From assembly GCA_017481395.1 (NCBI GenBank), contig JAFUPE010000064.1:1-37162 (forward strand): DNA of 37,162 nucleotides, read 5' to 3'. The notes beneath the pieces were generated by a model. The model did not search any database and was not told the DNA's origin. It was given only the letters and a program-made list of their open reading frames with translations. This stretch comes from Ruminococcus sp. GTDB lineage: Bacteria; Bacillota_A; Clostridia; Oscillospirales; Acutalibacteraceae. Below, one piece after another: positions 17,541 to 26,114 of the stretch; the first letter of the stretch is position 1; each line of letters begins with the position of its first letter. The position numbers and the translations under genes are program-made.

Positions 17541-18077
17541 TTATGAGTAAACAGACCTCTTCAGTATTCCTACATACGGAAGACTTCTGTAATTTTCAGC
17601 ATAGTCCAAGCCGTAGCCTATAACGAACTCGTCAGGAATTTCCGCACCAATGTAGTCAACGGGAATTTCTACCACACGACGGTCGGGCTTACTTAAAAGG
17701 GTGCAGATTTTAACAGAGTTAACACCCTTTGCCTCGAAATATTTAAGGATAAAGTTAAGTGTATTTCCGCTGTCGATAATATCCTCTACAATAAGAACAT
17801 CCATACCATCCACAGGCTGAGAAACATCTTTGACAATATTAACTCTGCCGCTGCTCTCAGTACCTGAGCCGTAGCTAGAAACACAAATAAAATCAATTTT
17901 GCAGTCAACCTCAAGCTCCTTCATAAGGTCAGCCATAAACACAACCCTGCCCTTAAGTAAGCCTACAAGCAAAAGGTTTTTGTCTTTATAATCTTTACTT
18001 ATTTTTGCGGCTATATCCTTAACCATAGCCTTAAGCTCTGCCTCACTTATGAGAATTCTTTCACAATCCTTATGCAT
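17541..18077 (-). CDS. hpt: Hypoxanthine phosphoribosyltransferase
   Basis: It salvages hypoxanthine and guanine to IMP and GMP using PRPP. The 178-aa protein contains the PRPP-binding motif VLIVEDIIDSGNTL, the flexible-loop region SSYGSGTESSGRV, and the base-binding end IPDEFVIGYGLDYAENYR. It overlaps the end of tilS by 8 nt and precedes ftsH by about 40 nt. tilS-hpt-ftsH is a conserved Firmicutes cluster, and in B. subtilis HprT and FtsH are co-expressed. The ATG at 18077 reads MHKDCERILIS. Confidence 0.95.
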   Translation of the reverse strand: MHKDCERILISEAELKAMVKDIAAKISKDYKDKNLLLVGLLKGRVVFMADLMKELEVDCKIDFICVSSYGSGTESSGRVNIVKDVSQPVDGMDVLIVEDIIDSGNTLNFILKYFEAKGVNSVKICTLLSKPDRRVVEIPVDYIGAEIPDEFVIGYGLDYAENYRSLPYVGILKRSVYS

Positions 18078-19407
18078 AACCCTTATCCTCTCTGATTTCT
18101 ATTAAAACCCCATTTGAGCCCTCGTACTTTCCAAAAGCAGTAACGCCGATTTCCTCTGCCCAAAGAATTTTTTCGCCGCTTAAAAGCAAAAGCATGCTAT
18201 CCCTTTGCTCGGCGGGTATTTTCAGCTCGTTTTGAAGCTTTCGCAAGTCTTTTGTTATGCCTCTTTTAAGAAGAGCGATTTTGTCGCCCTCTTTTCTTGT
18301 GCGAAAAACTGCACCGAGGTTGATTTTATCACATCCGATAACCCTTAGTGATAACTTTTTGTAAATAATTTCCTCTTCAGTTAATTCTTTAATAGAATAT
18401 ACCTTTCCGTCCAAACGAAATTCTGTATTTATGTCAAATGTAAAAACTGCCTTTTCATCGGCTTTTTCAGCAACAATTCGAAATATTCCCTGCTGAACCT
18501 TTGCGGTGAATCCGCCCACAAGATTAACGGCACCGCCTTTTATAAGAATATCCTTAATAAGCTCAAGGTGCTTGTGCTCGTAACCTGCACCTGCATCCTC
18601 AACAATAAGCTTTATCGCGTAATTTCTAAGTGCGGCAGGAGCAGAGCAAAGCACCCCCGCGTCGTAGCCGTATTTAAGCCTTGACTTATTAATCAAGACT
18701 TCGGCTTCGCTTTTAATAAAATCCTCAGCCTCGGCAAGACTTTGCCTTAGTCTGATGAAGTTACTTTCGATGCCCTCGTTTACTTCTTTAAGCACCGGCA
18801 CAACCCTGTGACGCACCTTATTGCGGTTACATATATCTGTATCAGCGTTGGTGCTGTCGTTAACGTATTTAAGGGCATTATCAGCTACGTATTGCTCAAC
18901 TTCTTCTCTTGACACATCAAGCAAAGGCCTGATAATACTGCCTCTTTTGTATGGAATCGAGGAAAGCCCCGAAATAGATGTCCCCCTTGCAAGATTTAAA
19001 AGAGCTGTTTCCAAAGAGTCACTTAAGGTATGCGCCGTTGCCACAAAGGCGTTACACTTTTCTGAAAGCTCATGAAAAAATTCGTATCTGACACGTCGTC
19101 CCACTGCCTCAAAGCCTTCGCCGCTTTCTTTGGAAAGTGCGTTAACGTCAACACTTCTGAGAAAAAGCTCAACTTGATTTTCTTCGCAAAGCTTTTTTAC
19201 GAAAGCCTCGTCGCGGTCCGACTCTTCGCCGCGTAGATTATGATTAACATGGGCGGCGTATATCTTTAAATTAAGCGGTTCCTTTAAGGATAAAAGCACG
19301 TTTAAAAGGGTCACCGAGTCCGCCCCGCCCGAAAGTGCAACAATTACACTGTCGCCCTTTGAAAGCATATTATGGGTATTGATTGTATGTAAGACCTTAT
19401 TATTCAC
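18070..19407 (-). CDS. tilS: tRNA(Ile)-lysidine synthetase
   Basis: TilS adds lysine to C34 of tRNA-Ile(CAU), changing its decoding from AUG to AUA, and is essential. The N-terminal PP-loop ATPase has SGGADSVTLL near residue 27, then AAHVNHNLRGEESDRDE and ATAHTLSDSLETALLNLARG. TilS substrate-binding and C-terminal domains follow, including FRTRKEGDKIALL and KLQNELKIPAEQRDS. I chose the GTG at 19407 because a GGAG lies seven bases before it; a TTG two codons earlier (19413) is too close to the GGAG. The start overlaps the dnaB stop, so translation is coupled. The product is 445 aa. Confidence 0.94.
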   Translation of the reverse strand: MNNKVLHTINTHNMLSKGDSVIVALSGGADSVTLLNVLLSLKEPLNLKIYAAHVNHNLRGEESDRDEAFVKKLCEENQVELFLRSVDVNALSKESGEGFEAVGRRVRYEFFHELSEKCNAFVATAHTLSDSLETALLNLARGTSISGLSSIPYKRGSIIRPLLDVSREEVEQYVADNALKYVNDSTNADTDICNRNKVRHRVVPVLKEVNEGIESNFIRLRQSLAEAEDFIKSEAEVLINKSRLKYGYDAGVLCSAPAALRNYAIKLIVEDAGAGYEHKHLELIKDILIKGGAVNLVGGFTAKVQQGIFRIVAEKADEKAVFTFDINTEFRLDGKVYSIKELTEEEIIYKKLSLRVIGCDKINLGAVFRTRKEGDKIALLKRGITKDLRKLQNELKIPAEQRDSMLLLLSGEKILWAEEIGVTAFGKYEGSNGVLIEIREDKGYA

Positions 19408-20773
19408 GACCAAGCTCCGGAGAGGTAAACCTCATAAATTCGCCCTGCCAATGAAGCTTAACAGTACCTGTTTCGCCATGACGGTTTTTTGCAATAAGAC
19501 ACTCGGCACTATTCTGGTCGATTTCAGAGTTGTCACCGCCGATTACCTTGTTTTTGTCGTAATACGCTTCTCTGTAAAGAAAAAGGATAATATCGGCATC
19601 CTGCTCGATAGAACCCGAATCTCTAAGGTCAGAAATCTGAGGACGATGGTCCTCGGCACGTTTTTCACTGGCTCGGGAAAGCTGTGAAAGACAAATAACA
19701 GGCACACCAAGTTCCTTAGCAAGCACCTTCAGATTTCGTGTAATTTCAGAAATTTCCTGTACTCGGTTGTCAGTATGTCTGCCTGTTGTCATAAGCTGTA
19801 AATAGTCGATAACAACCAAGTCAATATTACGAAGACGTCTTAATTTTGCCTTCATTGCAGGCACACTGATACCCGGGGTATCGTCAAGATACATGTCGCA
19901 CTTTGAAAGCACGTCACCGGCAGAAATAATCCTCTGCCACTCTTCATCGTTAAGCTTGCCTGTTCTGAGCTTTGTACCGCCTACCAAGGCTTCGGAAGAA
20001 AGCAAACGGCTTGCAAGCTGGTCCTTTGTCATTTCCAAAGAGAAAAACGCAACCGTTTTATTCGACTTTAACGCAACGTTGCGTGCAATATTAAGTGCAA
20101 ACGATGTTTTACCCATACCGGGTCGTGCCGCAAGGATAATAAGGTCGCTTCGGTTAAGACCCGTAGTAATACGGTCAATTTCACCGATACCCGAAGGAAT
20201 TGGCTTTAACGCTTCGTCGTCTTTATTTAAAGAATCAAGACGGTCAAAGGTTTTTAAAATAACCTCGTCAAGTCGCTGTAAGCCCTGAATATTCTTACCT
20301 CTGCGGATATCAAAAATCATCTGCTCGGCAGAATCTACCAGTAGCTCGGACTCAAGCTCAGCAGCAGTTGCCTCGTCCATAATACGCCTTGCGGCAAAAA
20401 TGAGCTGACGAACATCGTACTTGTCGCGGACTAACTTTGCATAAACCTCTACGTTAGAAATAGAGGGGCAGTTTTCAACCAAAGCCGCAAGGTATGTTTT
20501 TCCTTCGGTGGGGTCAAAGTTTTTTTCGTGCTTTAATTCCTCGTACAGAGTAACAAAGTCGATAGAAAGGCCCTGTGTAAACATAGAAAGCATAGTAGAG
20601 TAAATCATTCTATGCATAGACATATGGAAGAAATCGGGCTTGGTTAAAATTTCGGCAACCCTGCCGAAGCAATCGGGCTCGTAAATAATAGCACCCAGCA
20701 CCGCCTGCTCAGCCTCGGGGCTGTAGGGCAGACTTAAGCCGTCATATTCGGTTTTGACAATATCATTTGCCAT
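19400..20773 (-). CDS. dnaB: Replicative DNA helicase DnaB
   Basis: DnaB (DnaC in B. subtilis) unwinds DNA at the replication fork as a hexamer and interacts with primase. The 457-aa protein has the N-terminal domain (PYSPEAEQAVLGAII), then the RecA-like helicase core with Walker A ARPGMGKTSFALNIA, the FSLEMTKDQLASRLL motif, Walker B LVVIDYLQLM, and the arginine-finger region LSQLSRASEKRAEDHRPQISDLRDSGSIEQDAD. It lies 24 nt after rplI and overlaps tilS at its end. The rplI-dnaB order is the standard Firmicutes arrangement. No intein or insertion is seen. Confidence 0.97.
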   Translation of the reverse strand: MANDIVKTEYDGLSLPYSPEAEQAVLGAIIYEPDCFGRVAEILTKPDFFHMSMHRMIYSTMLSMFTQGLSIDFVTLYEELKHEKNFDPTEGKTYLAALVENCPSISNVEVYAKLVRDKYDVRQLIFAARRIMDEATAAELESELLVDSAEQMIFDIRRGKNIQGLQRLDEVILKTFDRLDSLNKDDEALKPIPSGIGEIDRITTGLNRSDLIILAARPGMGKTSFALNIARNVALKSNKTVAFFSLEMTKDQLASRLLSSEALVGGTKLRTGKLNDEEWQRIISAGDVLSKCDMYLDDTPGISVPAMKAKLRRLRNIDLVVIDYLQLMTTGRHTDNRVQEISEITRNLKVLAKELGVPVICLSQLSRASEKRAEDHRPQISDLRDSGSIEQDADIILFLYREAYYDKNKVIGGDNSEIDQNSAECLIAKNRHGETGTVKLHWQGEFMRFTSPELGRE

Positions 20774-20797
20774 TTTAATGCGTCCTTTTCGGTAAAA

Positions 20798-21241
20798 TTA
20801 AAGAGCTTCAACCTCAATAGTTAATGCGGCAGAAATACCTGTATAAAGCTTAACCTCTGCCTTAAAAGAGCCGACAGATTTGATGTCGCTCATAACAATT
20901 TTACGCTTGTCAATATCAAGTGAAAACTTATTCTTAATCTCGGCACTTACTTCCTTGGATGTAATGCTTCCGAAAAGCTTACTGCCCTGACCTGCTTTTG
21001 CCTTAATTAAAATGCTCTTACCGTCAAGCTTTGCCTTAGCAGCATTAGCGGCGGCAATTTCCTGCTCGGTTTTGTATTTCTTAGAGTTCTCTGCATTTTT
21101 GAACTCATTCATAACCTGATTGTTGACTTCCTTTGCAAGTCCCTTGGGAATAAGGAAATTTCTTGCGTAGCCGTCAGAGGCATTTACCATTTCTCCCTTT
21201 TTTCCTAAGGACTTAACGTCCTGTAATAAAACCAATTTCAT
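20798..21241 (-). CDS. rplI: 50S ribosomal protein L9
   Basis: L9 binds 23S rRNA near the L1 stalk. The 147-aa protein begins [19 protein letters not shown], then [14 protein letters not shown], the diagnostic N-terminal domain. A long connecting helix ([30 protein letters not shown]) joins the C-terminal domain ([18 protein letters not shown]). The ribosome binding site is GGAGGTAA before the ATG at 21241. It lies between the gdpP remnant and dnaB, as in most Firmicutes. Confidence 0.97.
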   Translation of the reverse strand: MKLVLLQDVKSLGKKGEMVNASDGYARNFLIPKGLAKEVNNQVMNEFKNAENSKKYKTEQEIAAANAAKAKLDGKSILIKAKAGQGSKLFGSITSKEVSAEIKNKFSLDIDKRKIVMSDIKSVGSFKAEVKLYTGISAALTIEVEAL

Positions 21242-21267
21242 ATATATTACCTCCTGTAATAAACCTT

Positions 21268-21558
21268 TTATTCATCGATAGCGGATATAAGCTTAGTAAC
21301 AGCCGCCTCGAAAGAGCTCTCTTCAAGCTGAGCCGCCGCCATAGTATGGTGACCGCCGCCGCCCATTTTTTCCATAATAATCTGAACGTTTCTTTTGCCA
21401 AAGCTTCGTGCTGAAATGTTAATGGTACCTTCATTGGTGCGGTACATAACAAAGGAAGCATTAACCCCCTTAATAAGCAACAGCTCGTCTGCCGCTTTTG
21501 CCGCCAAAAGCCTTACGTCCTCAACCTTGTCTTTAACAAGAACAATAGCACATTCCTT
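21268..21558 (-). pseudogene. gdpP: Detached DHHA1 part of gdpP, downstream of an in-frame stop
   Basis: These 96 sense codons continue the gdpP frame after the TAA at 21559-21561 without any shift. They read KECAIVLVKDKVEDVRLLAAKAADELL and end with MGGGGHHTMAAAQLE, the DHHA1 substrate-binding motif GGGGH needed for c-di-AMP hydrolysis. Joined to the upstream part the total would be about 643 aa, the normal GdpP size. No ATG or GTG start lies in this frame near the break. The first TTG (21507) has no good ribosome binding site, and an ATT seven bases after AAAAGGA would be an exceptional start. So this part is probably not made, unless read-through occurs or the stop is a sequencing error. 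Confidence 0.75.
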
Positions 21559-23199
21559 TTATATCTTTGCGTTAGAAATCAGCTTGTAATTATTCACGTA
21601 GCTTTCGATAGAATCTGCAAAATGCTGACGGATAGCAACGGTATCCGCACCTTTTTTACGTAAGTATGCCGCAGTCTCAAACGCCGCAGAGCCTGCGTTT
21701 ATAACAAAATTCTTGGTGTCTAAAATAACACCCGAAAGAAGTGCCTCTGCCTCGGGCTTGCCTAAAGGCTCGCCCTCGAAATTGTCGATAATACTTGTAC
21801 AAAGCTCAGATGCCGAAGAAGCCCCCGGTTCGTTTAAGAACACAACAGCATTTTCAATGTGGTCAACCTGACGTCGGTGATGGTCAATTACAATACATGC
21901 ACCGCATTGCTCAAAAAGCCTACTATCCTCAAGCATACCTACAGTCTGTGTATCCACAATAATAAGCAGGGTTTTTGAAGTCATCTGAGTAAGTGCCTGC
22001 TGAGGACTTACAAAAATCCCCTCGCCCCTGTCTCTTGTGTACTTATCAATAAGAGACTTTGCCATTGAGGTCTCATAATTTACAGCAATACAGGCTTTTT
22101 TACCCAGAGCACGTGTAACCGCCCTGTACATACCGATAGAAGCACCAATTGAGTCAAGGTCAGAAAACCTATGGCCTGTAATAACAACCTTGTCACACTC
22201 AGAAACAGCATTTGCAACAGAGTCTGCTATCATACGTGTACGCACCTTAGTCTGCTTTTCAACACCTACGGACTTACCGCCGTAAAAGTCAAAATCCTTG
22301 CCTGTGGCAATCGCAACCTGGTCTCCGCCTCTTCCCAAAGCCATATCCAGTGCACGCTTTGCCGACAACTGGCTCTTTCTTAAATTCTTCTCGCCTCTGC
22401 CAATACCGATAGAAACCGTAGCCTCAATATCACCCATTTTAATCTCATGGATTTTATCCAGAATATCAAACTTGGTTTCAATTATCTTTTTCAGCTCACG
22501 CTCTTCGAAAATAACCATATAGCGGTTACCTGCCAGCTTGCGGTAAAGTGCGTTTGCATCCGCCGCCCACTTTTGCAGCGTATCCTCTACGTGCAGTACA
22601 ATGTGGGCACTTTCTTCTTCAAACTCGTCTATAAAAAGCTCGCGGTTATCAAAAACCACCATAGCCACCGATTGGCGTGTAGCCTTGTATTCGGCATCTA
22701 CCTTTTTATAGTAGGTGTCATCATAAAAGTATAGCACCGTACCTGTACCTGTATCAGCACCGAAGGCTGTCAGCTGAAGGTCACCATATTTAACGGCAGT
22801 GCCTTCGTTTTTTACAATATCCGAAACATCGGCAGAAAAAAATCTGTAGTCGATATGTACCCCCAAGAGATTTTCCTCGGGGCAAAAAAGCTTTTTAAAA
22901 GCTCTGTTGTAAAACACAAGCTCGTTGTCGTTATTTAAAACCGCCACAGGAAAGCTAAGCTTATCAGCAAAGCCTGTGTCGGCGTTGCGTATGTTCTTAA
23001 CCGAATTACGCAGCGAAAACTGAACGTACCTTGCAAACAGAAAGTAAAGTATTATTGCCGCAATTACTGCCACCAAGGCAACCGCACCCTGTATAAAAAA
23101 CAGATTCAAATCGTAAAAAGCGGCAGGAATGGCAATAATCATCATAGCTATTGCAAACAACACCAAATAAGGTACTGTGTGTGCAAATTTATTTTTCAT
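21559..23199 (-). CDS. gdpP: GdpP cyclic-di-AMP phosphodiesterase, truncated before the DHHA1 domain
   Basis: GdpP is a membrane protein that hydrolyses the second messenger c-di-AMP. This frame encodes 546 aa. Two membrane helices lie at about 8-28 and 35-56. A PAS-like domain follows at about 75-165 (LSFPVAVLNNDNELVFYNRAF), then a degenerate GGDEF at about 175-300. The DHH domain starts near 320 with GHRFSDLDSIGAS (His343, Asp347, Asp349), then LLIIVDTQ, VIDHHRR and GVILDTKNF. It stops at ISNAKI-TAA, where other GdpP proteins continue into DHHA1, and the missing part is in frame just downstream. The stop may make the gene non-functional. Start ATG at 23199 follows GGAAAAGG. The 5' side is filled by a hairpin array. 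Confidence 0.88.
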   Translation of the reverse strand: MKNKFAHTVPYLVLFAIAMMIIAIPAAFYDLNLFFIQGAVALVAVIAAIILYFLFARYVQFSLRNSVKNIRNADTGFADKLSFPVAVLNNDNELVFYNRAFKKLFCPEENLLGVHIDYRFFSADVSDIVKNEGTAVKYGDLQLTAFGADTGTGTVLYFYDDTYYKKVDAEYKATRQSVAMVVFDNRELFIDEFEEESAHIVLHVEDTLQKWAADANALYRKLAGNRYMVIFEERELKKIIETKFDILDKIHEIKMGDIEATVSIGIGRGEKNLRKSQLSAKRALDMALGRGGDQVAIATGKDFDFYGGKSVGVEKQTKVRTRMIADSVANAVSECDKVVITGHRFSDLDSIGASIGMYRAVTRALGKKACIAVNYETSMAKSLIDKYTRDRGEGIFVSPQQALTQMTSKTLLIIVDTQTVGMLEDSRLFEQCGACIVIDHHRRQVDHIENAVVFLNEPGASSASELCTSIIDNFEGEPLGKPEAEALLSGVILDTKNFVINAGSAAFETAAYLRKKGADTVAIRQHFADSIESYVNNYKLISNAKI

Positions 23200-23216
23200 A
23201 ACCTTTTCCTCACATC

Positions 23217-23342
23217 TTTAACGTTTGCTTTAGCAAACATATCGCACCGCCAAACCAAAGGCGGTATATCGCATTTGCGTAGCAAATATATCGCATCGTC
23301 GCAGACGATATATCGCTGTATTTGCATTGCAAATACGTTAAA
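23217..23342. repeat. Array of five hairpins with a constant ATATCGC linker and inverted ends
   Basis: The whole rnjA-gdpP gap is built of short hairpins: GTTTGC/GCAAAC (23223-23238), ACCGCC/GGCGGT (23246-23265), ATTTGC/GCAAAT (23273-23287), ATCGTC/GACGAT (23295-23309) and GTATTTGC/GCAAATAC (23318-23336). The first four are each followed by exactly ATATCGC (23239, 23266, 23288, 23310; GCGATAT on the transcribed strand). Stem sequences differ while pairing is perfect, and the linker is invariant. The array is bounded by TTTAACGT (23217-23224) and ACGTTAAA (23335-23342), a perfect terminal inverted repeat. The right end overlaps the rnjA stop codon. It codes for nothing and would be transcribed in the rnjA-gdpP message. 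Confidence 0.85.
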
Positions 23343-25332
23343 CCTCCATCAATATAGGAAGAATCATAGGATACCTGCCTGTTTTCTGGCTGATAAGCTG
23401 CGACACTCCGTCCTTAACCTTGTTTTTGATTGTACCCCATTCCTGAATACGTCTGTCGGCACAATCCTCTAAAATTGCAAGGGCCAGTTTTCTGACCTCG
23501 TCAAGCAGGCTTTCGCTTTCCTTAACGTACACAAAGCCGCGAGACACAACGTCGGGTCCGCTTACAACGTGACCGTCATAAACGTCGAGAGAAGCAACAA
23601 TGGTAATAAGTCCGTCCTGACCCAGATGTTTTCTGTCTCTGAGCACAATGCTTCCTACGTCGCCTACACCTAAGCCGTCAACAAATACCTGCCCTGCAGG
23701 AACAGATGCAGCTTCCTTAATATATTTTTCGTGAAGCTCAACGCATTTACCGTTGTCGCCTATATATACGTTTTCCTTAGGCATACCCATAGAAACAGCA
23801 ATATCCTTATGCTTTCTAAGGTGCTTCTGCTCGCCATGAACAGGAATAAAGTACTTCGGCTTTGTTAAAGCCTGAATAATCTTAAGTTCTTCCTGGCAGG
23901 CGTGACCCGAAACATGAACCTCGTACATAGATTCGTAAATAACCTTGCAGCCTCTTTTTAAAAGCTCGTCAACAAGGTTGCCTACTGTACGCTCGTTGCC
24001 GGGAATGGGATTAGCAGAAATTATAATAAAGTCGCCTTCGCCTACGCTTACCTTGCGGTGGTCAGAATAAGCCATACGGCTTAAAGCCGACATTGGCTCA
24101 CCCTGACTGCCTGTAGTAATAAGCACAATTTCGCCCATTGTATAGCGGTTAAGCATATCGATATTTATAAGAATACCCTCGGGAATATTAAGATAGCCAA
24201 GCTCACTTGCAACGCTCATATAATTAAGCATACTTCTGCCGGAGAAAGCCACCTTTCTGCCGTATTTCTCGGCACAGTTGATAATCTGCTGAACTCGGCT
24301 GACGTTTGACGCAAAGGTTGCAATAATAATACGCTTGCCCTCTGCCTCCTTGAAAAGGCTATCAAAGCTTGCCATAACAGTAGTTTCGGAAGGTGTATTA
24401 CCCGGACGAGACGCATTAGTGCTGTCTGCCATCAGGCACAGCACGCCCTCGTCACCAAGACGGGCAAAAGCATTAAGGTCTATAGGCTTGCCCTCGGTAG
24501 GAGTATAGTCAACCTTAAAGTCACCTGTGTGCACAATGGTACCTGCAGGTGTATGAAGTGCAATTGCCAAAGAGTCAGGAATTGAATGGTTAACGTGGAT
24601 AAACTCAATTTCAAAGCAACCCAAGCGAACCTTCTGACCTGCCTTTACCTCTCTTAAATCGGGATTCTTAGGCAGAGAATGCTCTCTTAGCTTATTGCCG
24701 ATAAGCCCCACCGCCAAAGGCGAGGAATATATAGGAGCATTTAGCTTTCCTAAAAGGTAAGGAAGTCCGCCAATATGGTCCTCATGTGCATGGGTAATCA
24801 CAATACCCTTAAGCTTATCTTTGTTTTGCTCAACATAGGTAAAATCGGGGATTACAAGGTCAACACCCAACATATCGCCGTCAGGAAATGCCATTCCGCA
24901 ATCTACCAACACCATGTCGCCCTCACATTCAAAAAGGGTCATATTCTTGCCGATTTCGTTAAGTCCGCCTAAAAACGCAACCTTAACAGAGGGCTTTATC
25001 TTCTCTATAAATTCATCGTCAAACTTCTTTTTTGCCTCTGTATTTCTATAGTTCTTTTTATACTGAGGCTTTTTGTTCTGCTTAGGAGCCTTTTTGCCAG
25101 ATACGCTGTAGCCAAGGAAGTCACTGCCGTCAGTGCTTAAAAATTCATCCTCAGGCTTAAGGTTAAAATCCCCTGCAGGCTTTGTATTAGACTTTGCCTT
25201 AGGTTTGTAAGCCTTGTAGCTCTGTTTCTTGCCCTTTTTAGCAGGGACAGAGCTGTGCTTTTTACCGCTTTTTGCGTTTTGCTGAGGCTTCTTTTTGCTT
25301 TTTACAGCTGATTCATTTGTATTATTGCTCAC
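23338..25332 (-). CDS. rnjA: Ribonuclease J with a long basic N-terminal extension
   Basis: RNase J is a metallo-beta-lactamase/beta-CASP enzyme with 5'-3' exonuclease and endonuclease activity, central to RNA turnover in Firmicutes. The 664-aa protein has the metal-binding motif THAHEDHIGG, then HTGDFKVD, MADSTNA, the beta-CASP part with SGRSM and TTGSQGEPMSALSRMA, and VSGHACQEEL. It ends MILPILMEV, the usual C-terminus. The first ~110 residues are low-complexity and very Lys-rich (KSKKKPQQNAKSGKKHSS...), unlike B. subtilis RnjA (555 aa), and may bind RNA or partners. The start is GTG at 25332 behind ACGGAGG. Its stop codon is shared with the end of the hairpin array. Confidence 0.95.
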   Translation of the reverse strand: MSNNTNESAVKSKKKPQQNAKSGKKHSSVPAKKGKKQSYKAYKPKAKSNTKPAGDFNLKPEDEFLSTDGSDFLGYSVSGKKAPKQNKKPQYKKNYRNTEAKKKFDDEFIEKIKPSVKVAFLGGLNEIGKNMTLFECEGDMVLVDCGMAFPDGDMLGVDLVIPDFTYVEQNKDKLKGIVITHAHEDHIGGLPYLLGKLNAPIYSSPLAVGLIGNKLREHSLPKNPDLREVKAGQKVRLGCFEIEFIHVNHSIPDSLAIALHTPAGTIVHTGDFKVDYTPTEGKPIDLNAFARLGDEGVLCLMADSTNASRPGNTPSETTVMASFDSLFKEAEGKRIIIATFASNVSRVQQIINCAEKYGRKVAFSGRSMLNYMSVASELGYLNIPEGILINIDMLNRYTMGEIVLITTGSQGEPMSALSRMAYSDHRKVSVGEGDFIIISANPIPGNERTVGNLVDELLKRGCKVIYESMYEVHVSGHACQEELKIIQALTKPKYFIPVHGEQKHLRKHKDIAVSMGMPKENVYIGDNGKCVELHEKYIKEAASVPAGQVFVDGLGVGDVGSIVLRDRKHLGQDGLITIVASLDVYDGHVVSGPDVVSRGFVYVKESESLLDEVRKLALAILEDCADRRIQEWGTIKNKVKDGVSQLISQKTGRYPMILPILMEV

Positions 25333-25446
25333 AATTTTCCTCCGTTTTCTTTTAAATCAAATACATAAAACTATGTAAATATATGTGTTGTCTTGCTCGC
25401 CGCAGCCGAAATCAAGACATAATTTCCGAATTTAACTTTACATTAT

Positions 25447-25475
25447 ATTGTACCTTTTAACCTCGCCTGTGTCAA
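25447..25475 (-). promoter_or_regulatory. Sigma-A promoter of rnjA
   Basis: Minus-strand TTGACA (25470-25475), 17-nt spacer, TACAAT (25447-25452). The resulting leader is about 110 nt and contains a GTCTTG...CAAGAC hairpin (25391-25419). The leader plus the divergent rnhA promoter explain the 334-bp gap 25333-25666, which holds no gene. Confidence 0.82.
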
Positions 25476-25603
25476 GCAAACATTATACATTTCTACTATA
25501 GGCTGTAACTTTAATTATTATACATAATTATGAGCAAATCCTAAGAAAGTTAGTTAATGCTAACCAAATATCAAAACTCTGACAAAAAATAAACAAATAA
25601 ATG

Positions 25604-25631
25604 TTGCAAAGCTTAATTTTGGTGTTATAAT
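25604..25631 (+). promoter_or_regulatory. Extended -10 promoter of rnhA-iscS-iscU
   Basis: TTGCAA (25604-25609), 16-nt spacer, TATAAT (25626-25631) with TG one base before the -10 box (25623-25624). A strong site 35 nt before the rnhA start. Confidence 0.78.
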
Positions 25632-25666
25632 ATAGGTTGGTATATTTTTTAGAGGAGGTGTGAGAC

Positions 25667-26101
25667 TTGAAGAAGGTCGATATTTATACCGACGGTGCCT
25701 GCTCGGGCAACCCCGGTCCCGGCGGATGGGGTGCAATTCTTTGCTATAATGGCGTAGAAAAAGAAATCTCAGGCGGCGAGCCTCACACAACCAACAACCG
25801 TATGGAACTTTTAGCTGTTATTTCTGCACTTCAAATGCTTAAAGAACCATGCGAGGTTACCCTTTACAGCGACAGTCAGTATGTCTGCAACGCGTTAGAG
25901 CGCGGCTGGGCAAAGAAATGGCAGGCTCAGGGTTGGATGCGGACAAAAAAGGACAAAGCTCTTAACCCCGACTTGTGGGAAAAGCTTTTAAACTTGTGTG
26001 ACATACACAAGGTAAATGTTGTATGGGTAAAGGGTCACAATAATCATCCAATGAACGAGAGATGCGACAGGTTAGCTGTTGCGGCTTCTCAGAATCAATA
26101 A
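25667..26101 (+). CDS. rnhA: Ribonuclease HI
   Basis: RNase HI cuts the RNA strand of RNA:DNA hybrids. The 144-aa protein has the full catalytic set of the DEDD type: [14 protein letters not shown] (Asp), [13 protein letters not shown] (Glu), [11 protein letters not shown] (Asp) and a final Asp in NERCDRLA. The basic handle region ([16 protein letters not shown]) is present, as in E. coli type HI. The start is TTG at 25667, chosen because AGGAGGTG ends eight bases before it and no ATG fits. It leads a rightward unit with iscS 13 nt downstream. Confidence 0.95.
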   Translation: MKKVDIYTDGACSGNPGPGGWGAILCYNGVEKEISGGEPHTTNNRMELLAVISALQMLKEPCEVTLYSDSQYVCNALERGWAKKWQAQGWMRTKKDKALNPDLWEKLLNLCDIHKVNVVWVKGHNNHPMNERCDRLAVAASQNQ

Positions 26102-26114
26102 ATAAGGAGAAATT

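Noticed and set aside
21213..21461. 82-aa open frame on the minus strand across the end of gdpP
   Set aside because: It is out of frame with the clear DHHA1 coding sequence and overlaps the start of rplI.
21559..21561. Selenocysteine or pyrrolysine recoding at the gdpP stop
   Set aside because: The codon is TAA, which neither system uses, and many other genes here end in TAA, so it is not reassigned.
23217..23342. CRISPR array
   Set aside because: The repeated unit is only 7 nt and the intervening pieces are self-complementary hairpins of unequal length, without long repeats, spacers or cas genes.
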